Origin: Viridothelium virens
Taxonomy: Eukaryota > Ascomycota > Dothideomycetes > Trypetheliales > Trypetheliaceae
Direction of reading: 5' to 3'
DNA length: 64,000 nucleotides
Assembly (NCBI GenBank): GCA_010094025.1
Contig: ML991775.1
Span: 496,001-560,000 of the forward strand
Positions within the stretch are counted from its first letter, which is position 1. Each line of letters opens with the position of its first letter. The notes beneath the pieces are model-generated. The model was not told the origin of the DNA. It saw nothing but the letters and a program-made list of their open reading frames with translations, and did no database searches. Below, piece by piece: positions 13,530 through 24,687 of the stretch. Both the position numbers and the translations under genes were made by a program.

Positions 13530-14534
13530 CTATTGCTTTGTCACAGCTAGAAGCTCATCTATCATACCTTCCATGCGACCAACAAAGATGGAAATATGTC
13601 CCTCGCCTTGCAAGAGATAACTTCTGAGACGCTCCTGAGGCAAGTGCTTCTCTAGCCACACTCCATGGGCATACGGCACCATCTTGTCTTCACTGCCTTG
13701 ATACTGAAAGACTGGCACTTTGATTTCGGCAAGATCGAAGCCCCACGGTTCAATAAAGGCCATATCGTCGTCTACCCAGCCGTCTGCATTTGTCTTAAGG
13801 CCCTCCTGAAACATATCGACCATGTATTGACCCATCTCATCATTTCCCAGAAGTGTTCGCTTGTCAATATCAGGAAGAAGGCTGGACATTGCCTCGGTCA
13901 CTTTGGCAGCGTCTGATTTTAGCAATTCAACTCGTTGAGGCTGGCAGAACTTTTGTAGCTCCGGCTCCCCTTTCAAGGCAGCCTGGTACTCTTGAACGTC
14001 TATGTAAAGTGATTTTTAGAGACTTTCGGATGGACGGAAGCTTTAGCATCACACTCACTGTCTTCGCCTTGGCCTTCGAGATAGTCTAGGCCTTCAGCTT
14101 CGTAAGGGGCGCCGCCCGCGACGCACAACGCGGCGATACAGCCAGGCAATCGAGCTGCACAGGCTAAGGCATGGGGACCTGAATAGGGGAATCAGTCTCT
14201 TACGTTCCGATTCAAAGGCACTTATGGTGAGCTTACCTCCTCCGCTCCAACCGCCGACCAGACACTTCCCTATGCCTAAATGCTCATTCAGGGCTTGTAT
14301 GTCTGACACTGCATCCACGATTCGTCTTCCTTTCTTCCTCGTTGAGCCACCATATCCAGCTCTCGAGAGTGTTATGACTTTGACTCCCTTGTTCTCACAG
14401 ACAGCGGTGAAACTTGGAATAGGTAGATATGCCCCAGGTGTGCCGTGAATCCAAATTAATGGAAAGCCATCCTTTGCACCCGAGACAAGGTAATCAACGT
14501 TCCGACCATCTGAAAGTTTGAGCTGCTGGGCCAT
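13530..14534 (-). CDS. Alpha/beta-hydrolase fold protein
   Basis: Exons 14237-14534, 14059-14178 and 13530-13999 give 295 residues. The oxyanion-hole segment WIHGTPGA follows the first strands. The nucleophile elbow GWSGGG is split by intron 1, which places Ser in the G-x-S-x-G position. The acid lies probably in the GSEDKMVPY segment, and the catalytic His in GEGHIS near the end, so the full Ser-Asp/Glu-His triad is present. There is no signal peptide, so it is probably intracellular. Substrate is unknown; the closest description is a proline-iminopeptidase/haloalkane-type alpha/beta hydrolase. The ATG at 14534 was chosen over an upstream in-frame ATG because the conserved fold begins immediately after it. 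Confidence 0.88.
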
Positions 14535-14983
14535 TGAAATCGTAATGTACAGAGTTTCAAGAAGAAAAGAAAAGCTTTCTCGAGAATCACGAACAGGAAC
14601 AACAGCAGCTACTAGTTTCAAACGAGATTTCGCTCACCATTGATCGAGCCTAATAAGATATCAGAATACCATCAGGAAATACGAAGTATTGGGTGTTGGG
14701 TTGGTACCATTACGACCCACCTAGGCAGGCAACAATCACCTGAATGTACGTGAGTGGCTCGTTAAGCGAGGACTTGCTCCGCACACAAAGCCTTGCCCGC
14801 ACTTGACCGACAAACTCTCCATCAACAACCCTCTCATCATTCGAGCAGTCAACCTTCGAGTAAGTAACAGGTGCCATCTCTTCATCACAAAACCCTTCTT
14901 TTGGCCTCGTGGATCTCTTTGTGTTTCATTGGTCATTGAGAATGCTGTTGCTGACCTGTCAATAGTTCACCAATTGATCGAAG
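14535..14983. other. divergent promoter region, hydrolase / rpl41
   Basis: 449 bp between divergent starts. It contains the leader intron of rpl41 (annotated separately). I see no other gene. Confidence 0.55.
14860..14965 (+). other. predicted 5'-UTR intron of rpl41
   Basis: A consensus donor GTAAGT at 14860, a CTGAC branch site near 14952 and acceptor ATAG at 14965 define a 106-nt intron ending 18 nt before the rpl41 ATG. Leader introns are common in fungal ribosomal-protein genes. Splicing is inferred, not shown. Confidence 0.6.
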
Positions 14984-15152
14984 ATGAGAGCTAAGTGGAG
15001 GAAGAAGCGCGTTCGCCGCCTCAAGCGAAAGAGAAGAAAGACTAGAGCTCGCAGGTATGTCCAAAACTGTTTTCTATTGGAGTTCCCGGAGCTTCTCGGG
15101 GTCTAGTTCGCTGCAGTTGAACTCACGTGCTTACCATTTCATTAGCAAATAA
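14984..15152 (+). CDS. rpl41: 60S ribosomal protein L41 (eL41), 25 residues
   Basis: Two exons, 14984-15054 and 15146-15152, encode 25 residues, the exact family length. The peptide begins MRAKWRKKRVRRLKRKR and ends RARSK; it is almost entirely Arg/Lys, as in all eL41. The intron splits the penultimate codons: exon 1 ends in AG, and exon 2 supplies only C, a Lys codon and TAA. Donor is GTATGT, acceptor ATTAG. eL41 is a single helix at the ribosomal subunit bridge. The gene is far below usual ORF-size cut-offs and is easily missed by automated annotation. It converges on kae1. Confidence 0.97.
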
Positions 15153-15539
15153 ATCACTCTTACCACCTTGAGCTCAGCTTTTTATCGACTCAGCCGGCCT
15201 TGAACTTGACGCTTCAAATGACATTTCCCATTGAAGTTCGACATCGAGACGTATGATATGGGAGGGTCAATGAGGTGTCCAGCCGCAGGCATGTATGACA
15301 ATAGCCTCCGGGAGAATGGGAAAGCTGGCCAATTCAGTTCCGAGAACGGTGGAATGGTTTATATGCATACCAACAGTTGATGAGTCTCTAACACCGGCGC
15401 CGTCATTTTGACCTTGCCTTTGGGACCATCTCAGTAGCGATTAAGAATGAGCAGAGCATGCCAATCAATGCAGTTGCTTACGATCAGCACTTTTGTCCCT
15501 TCAAAGGAGGACTTCTTTGATTATGTCGCTTTGGCGGTA
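15153..15539. other. convergent intergenic stretch rpl41/kae1
   Basis: 387 bp holding both 3' ends. I see no further gene. Confidence 0.5.
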
Positions 15540-16981
15540 TCATTCTCTCCAGCCTACGTAGACTTCGTCTGTCCTAAACCTTTGCGTACACGTTGTATCC
15601 TCCATCTTCGTATCAAAGCCAGTCCTGTAAGCCAGCAAGCCTGCGTGTGCAATCATGATACCGTTGTCAATGCAGAACCGTTCATCCGTCGCATATACAC
15701 TCCCGCCCCTACTCTCTGCCATAAGCCCCATCATTTCCTGCAAACGTTCGTTGCATCCCACACCACCTACAATAAGCACTTGGTTCGCACCTACGTGCGC
15801 CATCGCCCGTTCGGTAATTTCCACCAACATTGCATAGACCGTCTCCTGCAACGTAAAGCACAAATCTTCCCTAGTCACCACGTCCTTTTCTTCGCCGTCT
15901 CCACCTGGCACCCTCCACTTACCTCCTTCTCTCTCAGCCCGCTCTAGCTCTGCTGCCATGACATCTATGCTCGCCAAAATTCCACCGAAACTACAATCCA
16001 TCCCCTTCACTGCATACGGCAAGTCTAGTAATCTGCGTCCCTTCTTAGCCAGCTGCTCGATATTGTAACCCGGAGCCGGATCATTCGAGATGTTGAGCGT
16101 GCGTGCGAAGCGGTCGAGACAGTTGCCAACAGCGATGTCGAGAGTCTCGCCGAAGATGCGATATCGATGGGAGGCATAGGCAATGATCTGGGTGTTGCCG
16201 CCAGAAACGTAGAGGACGATTGGATTGCTGGATGAGGTGATAGTGCGGCCCATTTCGATGTCTATGCCATAGATGTTAGCCCAGCAGAACATCTCATGCT
16301 CCGCCCCTAAATTCGTTGTCCCATTTGCCCCTACGCCATGCCGTCCTCCCCAAATGCTAGCATCCTCGCTTCCCCATCCTCAGTTACCGTCCGTCTCTTC
16401 TCCACTCTCTTCTCCGTCTTTCCCTCATCTTCCATCGCCGAATACAAACGAACGTATGACTTACGACCCACACAGTGATTCACCCCCACAACCTTCTTTC
16501 CCCACAATCCCGCCACGGTCCTCGCCGCTACGGCTACCGCCGCCAACGGTGCCCCCATCCCAGGCCCCTTCGTATAGCATACGCAGTCTAGCCTCTCTAT
16601 TAAGCCCTTCACCCCTCCTACCCCTCCTCCCCGACCTCCTTGCTTCCCTTCTCCCTCATCCCGCTCCAGCACCTCCGCTGCCTGCTTCAGCGCTTGCTTA
16701 ATGAGCCGCACCACCCACCGCCGATGGTGCTGCGCCGTCTCGCGCGGGAGGAAGCCCGTGCCGGGGGGTGAGACGAAGGTATGCCGGAGGTTGGCGAGGA
16801 TGCGGATTTGTGGGGGAGGGAGTGGGTGCGGGTGGAGTTTCAGGGAGTGGGCTGTGGTGGAGGTGGGGGGAGAGGGCGACGAGGAAGACGATGGAAGAGG
16901 GTGGGACGGGGTGGGGGGGAGGTGCTGTATGATGCCGACGCCGAGTTTGTTGGCGGAGCCTTCAAGGCCAAGGGCGAGCAT
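15540..16981 (-). CDS. kae1: Kae1/OSGEP, tRNA N6-threonylcarbamoyladenosine synthase of KEOPS
   Basis: Kae1 transfers threonylcarbamoyl to A37 of ANN-decoding tRNAs within the EKC/KEOPS complex. Exons 16465-16981 and 15540-16261 give 412 residues. The start [12 protein letters not shown] is the ASKHA-fold phosphate-1 motif. The metal-binding HxxxH (NHCVGHIEMGR) is created exactly at the exon junction. SGGNTQ, the TLD(I)AVG.C.DR loop, CSFGG and [10 protein letters not shown] are all present, with the C-terminal metal site [16 protein letters not shown]. Unusual: a Ser/Pro-rich insert follows residue 20, and a second Glu/Gly-rich insert lies near residue 110, lengthening the protein over the usual roughly 340-350. 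The intron is 203 nt, long for this window. Confidence 0.95.
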
Positions 16982-17666
16982 GCTGGTAGCCGTAGACGGT
17001 GGCGTTTTGTATGACTTGGAAAGGAGCTGGATATGGAGCGGATGTGTACGTCTAGGCGGTTGCGTGGGCGAGAAGTGTCATAGTCGGACGAAGTGGTGTT
17101 GCTTGTGAGAGACCGATATCGGAAGAATTGTAGGTTAAAAATGGAAGCCTACTATGATGTAAGGAGATTGTGGGTGGTCTAGAAGATATAGAACTCAAGA
17201 TAGTATTGTCTAGGAGCGCGCGTTATTTGGCAAATGACGTCTGATATTCTGAAGTGCGGGTAAAGAACCGCATCGCTGCAAGCATAAGGTAGGTACTTAG
17301 GTAGGTATTCAAGTAGGCACACAATTCGGCACGCCTGACTTCTGAATCAGCGATTGCACCGGCGGAAGCCTCAAAGTGTCCTTTTCCCTTGTGTATTGGA
17401 GTATATACAGTACAGCTAGATTAGATTTTGAAGACTATAGTAAAACATCTCTAGTCTTTCAAATAGCCACCTTTCAGTCCCACTCTACGTCTTAAGTATT
17501 TACATTAATATGTGCGTCGAAACGAAGAGAACCTTGCATGCATGCTTCTGAACCCTTTCCAGCCAGCCGCGAACATTATGACTCTGTTCACGTGCCTGTC
17601 TTCTTTCCGTAACGCCGTTGTTCCATTTTCCAGAATTAACCAAGCCCTCTCTCACAACTGGTGCCT
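16982..17666. other. intergenic, kae1 start / sur1 end
   Basis: 685 bp. It contains a TAGGTAGG-type repeat cluster at about 17287-17315, but no gene I can support. It should include the kae1 promoter and the sur1 3' UTR. Confidence 0.5.
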
Positions 17667-18795
17667 TTAGACTTCATGTCTATTCTCCAAACGCTCATAA
17701 TCTCCCCTGCTACTCTTGCCCCAGAAGAAGAATTTCCGTCTTGGACTTGAGCTCTTCTTATGAGCAGCTTGTCGTGAGGGGCGAAGGTAAAACGAGTAGA
17801 CCACGAAGTAAAGAACGAAGGCAAGGGCGAAGCCGAGAATGGTGAGGAAGATCCAATTGCGGCCCATCTAGAGATAATTAGAATTCGAGGCCTTTGGTTT
17901 GGATCAATGTTGTCATGCTTACCCAAAAAATGAACTGCACGTCGGCTTGATGCCAGCTGTCACCTTTGTGGTGAGTGAAGAAACTCCAAGTGTGCCCATA
18001 AGATTCTGGCGGAAACATAATCTTGACCTCCTCGCCAAGCGGTGGCTTGCTATTCGTGTAATGCCTCCACATGACGCTGAGGAAAAGGGGTCCCGTGGAT
18101 GCCATAACAGTAATATAAGGTAGGATCCAGTTGCGGTTGTATTTTGCAAGCTCGTGGATGGTCCTCGTAAAGAAAGGATGATTGGGCACAGCGCCCATTA
18201 CATCGTTAGATATACCTGTAGGAACAGTGCGGCGTACCCATGCAGGGTAGCCCAGCATTGGGTCCAGTCTTCGGTTACAGCCGTCATCGAGATCAATATA
18301 GATTCCGCCGTAATGTGCCAAGATGAAATATCGAATCACATCTGCACGCTGGATGTTGTAGGGATAGCTATCAAACGTATCAAGGAACCAAGGATACTCG
18401 GTATATATGAAGTCCCGTGCTTTCTTGTCTGTCCAGAACTTGTACTCGAAATCCTTGTGCAACTCCTTGCAGCTCTTTTGCGCGCCCTTCCACACCTCTG
18501 GTATGCTGTCATTGGCATATGTCTGATGTATTATCTTTGGAATGATGTCTGGTCGATTCGAGCTTTTGCCAGCTTTGGGCGACGGAAGTTCAGCAGCAAG
18601 GATGGCATCCTGAGAGCCGTCAACCACAAGGAGGGTAAGCAGGGTCCAGACGCTGTGTAGCAAGAATCCAATGACGACAACATTAATTAGAAGGAATATC
18701 AATACGCCGCGACGCATCTTGGCAATAGTTCGCAGTCTCTTATCGGGCCTTTTGGTGGTTCGAAATGTCAATTGCTTCGAAGAGGGGGGAGGCAA
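17667..18795 (-). CDS. sur1: Inositol phosphoceramide mannosyltransferase, SUR1/CSH1 type (GT32)
   Basis: This family adds mannose to inositol-phosphoceramide in the Golgi to make MIPC. Exons 17923-18795 and 17667-17867 give 357 residues. An N-terminal transmembrane anchor (GVLIFLLINVVVIGF) is followed by the DXD glycosyltransferase region: IPKIIHQTY, NIQRADVIRYFILAHYGG and the DXD IYIDLDDG. Exon 2 encodes a second membrane helix (IFLTILGFALAFVLYFVVY) and a basic tail, so both ends are membrane-anchored as in yeast Sur1/Csh1. The start is at 18795 or, more compactly, the Met at 18717 directly before the anchor; I cannot decide between them. Confidence 0.9.
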
Positions 18796-18993
18796 ATTAA
18801 AAAGGCGTGCGCGTTTAGTTTAGGAGGTCCTAGCCCCCCGAGGTACCAAGAAAAGAAGCCAAGTTGAGACTATGAACCGGTGAACATAGCGCGCGAATTC
18901 GTATGAGGAGAATGAGCAGTCGTGAAAGGAGCGAAGAGGGGGCAGAAAAGTGGTAGTCTCCTCAGCCGTAGATGGCACGGAGGTAGGGCACCT

Positions 18994-19248
18994 TCATGGG
19001 AAATGAGTTGCATCTGGGCACAGCCACGAATCGTAAGTCTGCAGCTCCGTCTAAGACAGATTGCGCTAGTCAGCAAATCAAGGTGGCGGGGCCAGAGAAG
19101 CTGTCGCGGCCTTGAAAAAGCAAGGGATGCAGCGAATGAGAGGTCAGGCTAGGCTTACGATCTCTTTGACCATGGCAGGGCTTGCGTCGCCCGCTGTGGC
19201 TTCTCCTGGCTTGTCGTGCTTGTCCTGGGCCTCGGGCTCGGAGACCAT
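18994..19248 (-). CDS. Candidate 48-residue small protein, two exons
   Basis: Unrecognised. Exon 19159-19248 (30 codons) ends at a consensus GTAAGC donor. The 108-nt intron has a CTGAC branch site about 18 nt before its TTAG acceptor. Exon 18994-19050 adds 18 codons and a stop. The product begins MVSEPEAQDKHDKPGEA, is hydrophilic and acidic/Lys-rich, and ends in a Trp/Cys segment DSWLCPDATHFP. Phases match (0/0). Evidence is the well-formed intron in a small gap between two real genes; with so short a product, chance cannot be excluded. Confidence 0.4.
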
Positions 19249-19484
19249 GTGGCCGCAAGGTCGGCAAAGAAAACGTCCCCCGTCCGGTCGGGAACGTGGA
19301 GAACGCGGAGTACTCCGTACCTCTACACAGTATCGGAGATTAGAGAAATTTCCCATCTAGTTCATAGCATAACTCGTTTATCTAAAGCCTCAATCAAGGT
19401 ACAGTACCTAACCTTAATGCAAAGTACTGTCCACCAACACCTCGCTAAACCAACAACCAATGTACAGGTGAAGAATCAGGAGAT

Positions 19485-20595
19485 TCATGCGATTCTCTGT
19501 CTCTTTGCATCATTGCTCAATCCATCACTAGACCGCTTCCGTGCCATTTCCTCTTTCATAATTCGCTCCATCTCACTCATCTTCTTTGGTTCATCCTTAA
19601 CGGTCGCCTTCTTTCCCGCAAGTGGATTCTTCTTCCCTCCAGTAGCAAAAACATTTTTGGTCTTTGGAGCAGTTGACCCGAGTGATATCTTCAGTGTAGG
19701 AGGAGGGGTATCCTCTGCCGGTGGGGTCGCAGTCTGGGTCTTGCCATCCACGTTCGCTGAGGGGACTTGTTCTTTTGTTTCTCCGACGACTTGGCTATCT
19801 GGCGGAGAAGGTGGCTTGACGGGACTTGGTTTGGACGCAAAGCTCAATTTGATCTTCTCTCCATCGTTACGGTCCAATTTTCGAGCCTCTGCATCTGCCT
19901 GCACTTGGTCATTCCAAGCGCCCCTCGCTTCCTCGGCCTCTTTCGCCTTGGCTATTTGCGCATTTATGAGTTTCTGCTCTCTTTCCTCGTCACCCTTGTC
20001 CTGACGCTCCTTCTTCCGGACCGCATCGGCACGCCTGAGAGCCTCCGGGCTATTATCAATGTAGGCAATGTGTAGACCTTTCTCAGTATCCTCCACCCGA
20101 CAAAGACCTTCCCTTCCAAGGTATGTCACGAACTCGGTCAAGGATTTCCAGCGGGTCGAGTTGAGATGCACGTGTTGCTTGTCCGCGATGACTTCATTGT
20201 AGAATTTGTTGGCGTGGATGGATTTTTGGCCGTGAGAGGTTCTGAGTTGGTTGAGGAAATTCTGTTGGAATTCTCTGCTATATTGGTTGATGAATCGCTT
20301 CGGATCCTCGCCAACGAGTTGCATTTGCCGCACATGACTCTCGCTGTTGACGTGACATTTGAATCTGGACCAAAATTAGAAGTAAATCTAATAGAAATAT
20401 CGAGGAAAGATCATGAGGTACTTGCCCGTTTTCGTCCCTGCACGATTTTTCGCAGACCTGGCAATCTGACCTTAAAGTTAGCTTCTGGAACAGCTGTTAC
20501 TAAGAAAAAGACATACACCAGCGTAATCTTTGGAGGCCTTTCGATTTGAGTTTGTTTGCCAGATACTTTGTAGATCCCACTTCGGCACGAGGCAT
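19485..20595 (-). CDS. kin17: KIN17-family DNA/RNA-binding zinc-finger protein
   Basis: Exons 20517-20595, 20426-20465 and 19485-20364 give 332 residues. KIN17 is a conserved nuclear protein linked to DNA replication/repair and, in recent work, to the spliceosome. The N-terminus MPRAEVGSTKYLANK leads into a CCHH zinc finger (CQVC ... CHVNSESH) spread over three exons, the winged-helix-like KIN17 domain with QYSREF, SIHANKFYNEVI and TRWKSLTEFV, then a Lys/Glu-rich coiled coil and a basic tail. Intron 2 is notable: its donor is GC (GG|GCAAGT), the only donor here that keeps the zinc finger in frame. Intron 1 has an ordinary GTATGT donor. Confidence 0.94.
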
Positions 20596-20880
20596 AATGA
20601 TGGTGGAAGTGTTGATGCGAACAGAAGAATTGATGGAATTGTGATAGCCGGGCTACGGTGGCGGATGATCACATCTGATGACTCAGCAGTGGATTATGCG
20701 CGAGCCATGCATTACTCCAGTAGCGCCAATATGCTGGCAACCTTTTTGGAAGTCGAAAGACTCCGTTCCAGTTCACACCTCTAAATAGCTTTAACAAAGT
20801 ATTCGACCCTCTAAAACCCCAATTTCTACTTATTTGACAGGCTCGAGTCTTCGGATACCCTTCTGGTCTTCAGAGATATC

Positions 20881-21434
20881 TCAGAAGTCCGAATCATCCT
20901 CCTCCAAGATCGTCTGCGAGAGGAGACCCAGTTGCGTGTTGCTCTCCTTCTCGGATCGACTGAGATATACTGGGGACATTAGGGCGTCCTTTGAGTTCTT
21001 CCCCTTCCTTTTACGCCTTGCAGCTCTGTATGATGCGACTGTCCGCTTCGGTACCTCAGGCTCAAGTTCGTCCGAGCTGAGACGGAGCACAGATGACAGT
21101 ATCTGCAGCACACCATAAACGAGACACCCAGTTACAATCCCGACCAAACTCGCTACTCCGACGTAGATGTAGAGGGTCTAGGGCTTGTTGAGCACAATTA
21201 TACGTAGTTGGAAAGCGCAGTCAGACAGGGGCTTACCTCAAATCTAGCCAGGAACAGAAATGGCCACGTCACAAGATATGCGATGAAGCGGCTGAGATAA
21301 ATGAATGGAAGTGCAAGGAAGGCAAGGAAGTAATATAAAGGCTTCAGAGCCCTCAAGAGCCAAGTGGCAGGTAGCCAAAAGGGCAGCCCAATGTAGTAAA
21401 GCACGGTCAGTATAGAGCCAAAGAATTGATTCAT
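20881..21434 (-). CDS. Small two-exon membrane protein, function unknown
   Basis: Exons 21237-21434 and 20881-21177 give 164 residues. The first exon holds two or three hydrophobic helices rich in Phe/Leu/Trp (FGSILTVLYYIGLPFWL and LAFLALPFIYLSRFIAYLV). The second starts with another helix (YVGVASLVGIVTGCLVYGVL) and ends in a basic RRKRKGK patch and an acidic EEDDSDF terminus. The donor GTAAGC and acceptor CTAG are in phase 0. The layout is that of an endomembrane protein with a cytosolic tail; I do not recognise a named family. It diverges from the AMPK beta gene over 346 bp. Confidence 0.7.
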
Positions 21435-21780
21435 GGCAGAGAGGTGGTCGAGAGATCGCGTCTTTGCTCGAGCAGCAAAGCTACGCTCATTTCGGATATC
21501 AATTCTGAAACATCAATCGTCGATCAATGTGAGCGTAGATGCAATGCTGTGATGATTTTTACTTCTGATGGAGTAAGAGGCACCCGGCGCGGCGGGATTG
21601 GGGGGTCAGCGCATCACATTTCCAAAACGCTCTCTCATCATGCTCCATCGCCTAGCTTCGTCCCTCCAGGACTGCCTCCGACTCATAACATGCTCCCTCG
21701 GCCTCTCGCATATCGTGCGCGCTCTCACCTACCACGCGTCGACCAGTTGGGATTCAAGGACGTGGGCTGACTAAATAATC
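21435..21780. other. divergent promoter region
   Basis: 346 bp between the membrane-protein gene and the AMPK beta gene, probably a shared promoter. I see no further gene. Confidence 0.5.
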
Positions 21781-23496
21781 ATGGGCAACACTCCGTCGAG
21801 CCAACGCAATAACAGCGCAAGCACCCCTCAGTCTCCTGCTTCTGCCCATCATTATGGTGCGATTAATCAGGCCCACGCTCCTTACCGTAAGGAGCCCCGC
21901 CGTCGTGAGTCTCTCCAGGCTCTGGCCGGCAAGGCAACGGTTGCACCACCCTCCGCCAGCCTCGAGAGCGCTACTGCGCATTCCTCATCGCAAAGTCGAC
22001 CCATTCCCACGCATGCACGCAATCGATCTCAGACGGCGGCGACGCCTCACCTTAGACCTACAAGCTCACCGGAAGCAATGGGAAATAGCCACTCACAAGA
22101 GAGAGGACGCACTGCTACACCACCACTGCGTCCTTCCCCTGTCACTCTGCCTGTCGATGTTCCGGCTTCAACCGAAGCCCATGGAAAGTTTGCACCTTCA
22201 CCAATAGATCCTCATGCTGATCCTGATGAGCAATACCAACTTCCTCCCTCAAATTATAGTCGGCCACCTCGGCTGCCATTACCCATAGAGGAGGAGGTCC
22301 ATACTCCTGGATCCCCAATAATATCGCCAGCAGATATATCCTCAGCAGTCGAGCCAGTGGACACGAATGGCACCCTTCCACGCAGGCAGTCGGTTCTCAG
22401 CAGCGGTACTGGTGATGATGAGGAGGATGCTGGAGATGATTTCCCGATCAGTGATAGCATTGGACCCAAAGTACCAACTATCATCGAATGGAAAGGCAGT
22501 GGCGAGAAAGTGTACGTGACTGGCACATTCGCAGGGTGGGACAGGAAATACCGACTACACAGAAGGTGTGTATTTTCTCCCACATCCATTTCCACTAGAA
22601 CCTTTTGAAATACTCAAGACAATGCATCTGGCCACTGCCGGCGGGTTGTGAACATGAAAAAGGACAATGATTGAGGGGTCGGACTGGACTTCGATTTGTG
22701 CAAGTCCCATAGCCTTCGTACTAATATAGTCTCTAGTGGTCCTTCCAAAGAAAAGGATTGTCTTTCTGCGAGCCTTCAAATACCACCGGGCACACATCAC
22801 ATCAAATTTATCGTTGATGGCGAAATGAAAGTGGCCGATCATCTACCGACCGCAGTCGACTACACCAATATCTTGGTGAACTATCTCGAAGTGAATCCAG
22901 ATGATGTACCTCAACAGGAGAAGCAAGCTCCCACAGAGTCTCCTCAACCGCAGCAACGGAAAGAAGCTACCATACCCAAAGATATCCATCCACCACAGAC
23001 CTTACCACCAGTACACGAACAGGAGCAAACTCATCAACCTCCTCAACGAGGAATAAGTCCCGCCGGCGTCCCGAAACCATCCCATCCCATGGCGCCAAAA
23101 GAGCCACCCAAGAAATACCACTCGGAAGTGCCTCGATTTCTACAAGACCTGGATGCGCCGGAAGAAGATGCAAGATATCATCGTGCTAGCGCTGTACTGC
23201 AAACTCAACCTGCACCACCAAGCCTACCACTCATGTTGAGCAAAAGCATTTTGAATGGAAGCACACCTGTTAAAGATGATGCGAGCGTGTTGATCATGCC
23301 GAATCATACTGTTCTGAATCATCTTGCCACTAGCAGCATTAAAGACAACGTTCTCGCGACTAGCGGGACGACGAGGTATAAACGAAAGGTAAGCTCGGCG
23401 TTCAACCTGATTGTGGACATGTACTTGAGTGCACGCTAATAAGGGCAGTTTCTGACGACAATCATGTATAAACCAACGAGCGATCATGGCGACTGA
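21781..23496 (+). CDS. gal83: SNF1/AMPK beta subunit (Gal83/Sip2 family)
   Basis: The beta subunit scaffolds the SNF1/AMPK kinase and sets its location. Exons 21781-22565, 22737-23388 and 23449-23496 give 494 residues. The start MGNTPSS is a good N-myristoylation signal. A long disordered Ser/Pro-rich region precedes the CBM48 glycogen-binding domain (IIEWKGSGEKVYVTGTFAGW, then PPGTHHIKFIVDGE), which intron 1 interrupts. The C-terminal ASC domain, needed to bind alpha and gamma subunits, starts near PRFLQDLD and finishes only in the 16-codon last exon (FLTTIMYKPTSD), so ending at the exon 2 read-through stop would delete its conserved end. The disordered N-terminus makes it longer than yeast Gal83 (417). 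Confidence 0.95.
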
Positions 23497-24687
23497 GTAT
23501 CTTCTTCGCGGCAATACGAAGCTGCGTTTAGCGAACAATGAGCTTGGACATCGGCCTTGGCAGTTTAGATCGTAGAGTAGCATGCAAATTTTCAGAGATA
23601 GTCCTTGTTCATTGGAATGACGGTAGCCTTTTATCTGTATCTTAGTGCACTCAAACTTATTAGCACAGGCCAGTCTACCACACGTGTGTCCAAATGGCTT
23701 TTATTCACACACCTACTCATGTGAATAAGGGTAGGAGTGTTGCCATTTCTTATACTGCTCACGGTAACTCGCCGAGATTTCACTCCCCACTTCTACTACA
23801 TCTCACTCAATCTCCGAGTAAAAACGGAACCCCCTCCACCATTGGAAGTTGGTACGGCGTGGTCTCGCAAACTTGCAAAACACGGCTATAGAAACAGCGA
23901 TTGCAACGCGTGAAAACGAAGGGTGCCGCCTCCTTACTCTACGCACTCTTTTGATAATCTTTACATCTCTCCGTTTGCGGCTTCCGGCATCGGGATGGCG
24001 GACTCCAAAGCGAAGGAAGAGAAACCTGATATCGCACAGCAACACGGCCTTGCGCCAGCTGTTGCCAATCGCTTCAGAACACGGCCAAGCTTTTTGTCAA
24101 TGGTGCTATTTTGGTTACTTCGAGCGTCTTGTTTTCTCGACGAAACTGCCCGAGACATCATGTTATAAACTCAGTAGGGATATGATTCCCTACCTTACCG
24201 CGGCTGGGGGGTTTCCTCAACTGGTAATTAATACAATGTTACCTTAGCTTAACTGTTATGACCATGTTGGCCTATGTTAAGGCGGTGTTAACATGGACCA
24301 ACAAGTTTATAACAGTAAAGACAAAATAACATTGTTAAAATTACCAGTTGAGGAACCCCCCAACCGCGGTAAGGAAGTGTTTTGATGTTCAAAACATATG
24401 GTTTTCTGACTAGCGCTCTACTTTTATTTCCCCAGCACGGCTTTTCCCCGCACTCCAAAATAGCCACAAGCTTTTATTATGCACGTATGTCCATCATCAA
24501 GCTTCGCTGCTGGCCGGAAGAATTATTTCTCGGTCTAATGGCCTCACCGAGAGGAAATATTAAGACGTCGATGATCCTTGGTCATATCAAATAAGACCAT
24601 GGGCAAACTCTTAAACATTCTGCCCAGAACCAGGTAAGAGTGCAGTAGTGCGACATCCACCGAAAACTTTTTTTTCTGCCTCTGTCA
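23497..24687. other. intergenic region with foldback MITE
   Basis: 1.2 kb between the AMPK beta gene and the rhamnosidase gene. Apart from the MITE (annotated separately), only short non-conserved ORFs are seen. Confidence 0.55.
24193..24374. mobile_element. 182-bp foldback MITE (non-autonomous DNA transposon)
   Basis: Left arm 24193-24241 and right arm 24327-24374 are inverted copies starting CCTTACCGCGG, with about 47 of 49 aligned positions in close agreement, a single one-base gap and a few substitutions. Inverted similarity continues inward (AACTGTTAT against ATAACAG; CCATGTT against AACATGG), so nearly the whole element can fold into one hairpin. It has no coding capacity. I could not define a clear target-site duplication: flanks are CCCTA and AAGTG. 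Superfamily is therefore unassigned. High similarity of the arms suggests a fairly recent insertion. Confidence 0.85.
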
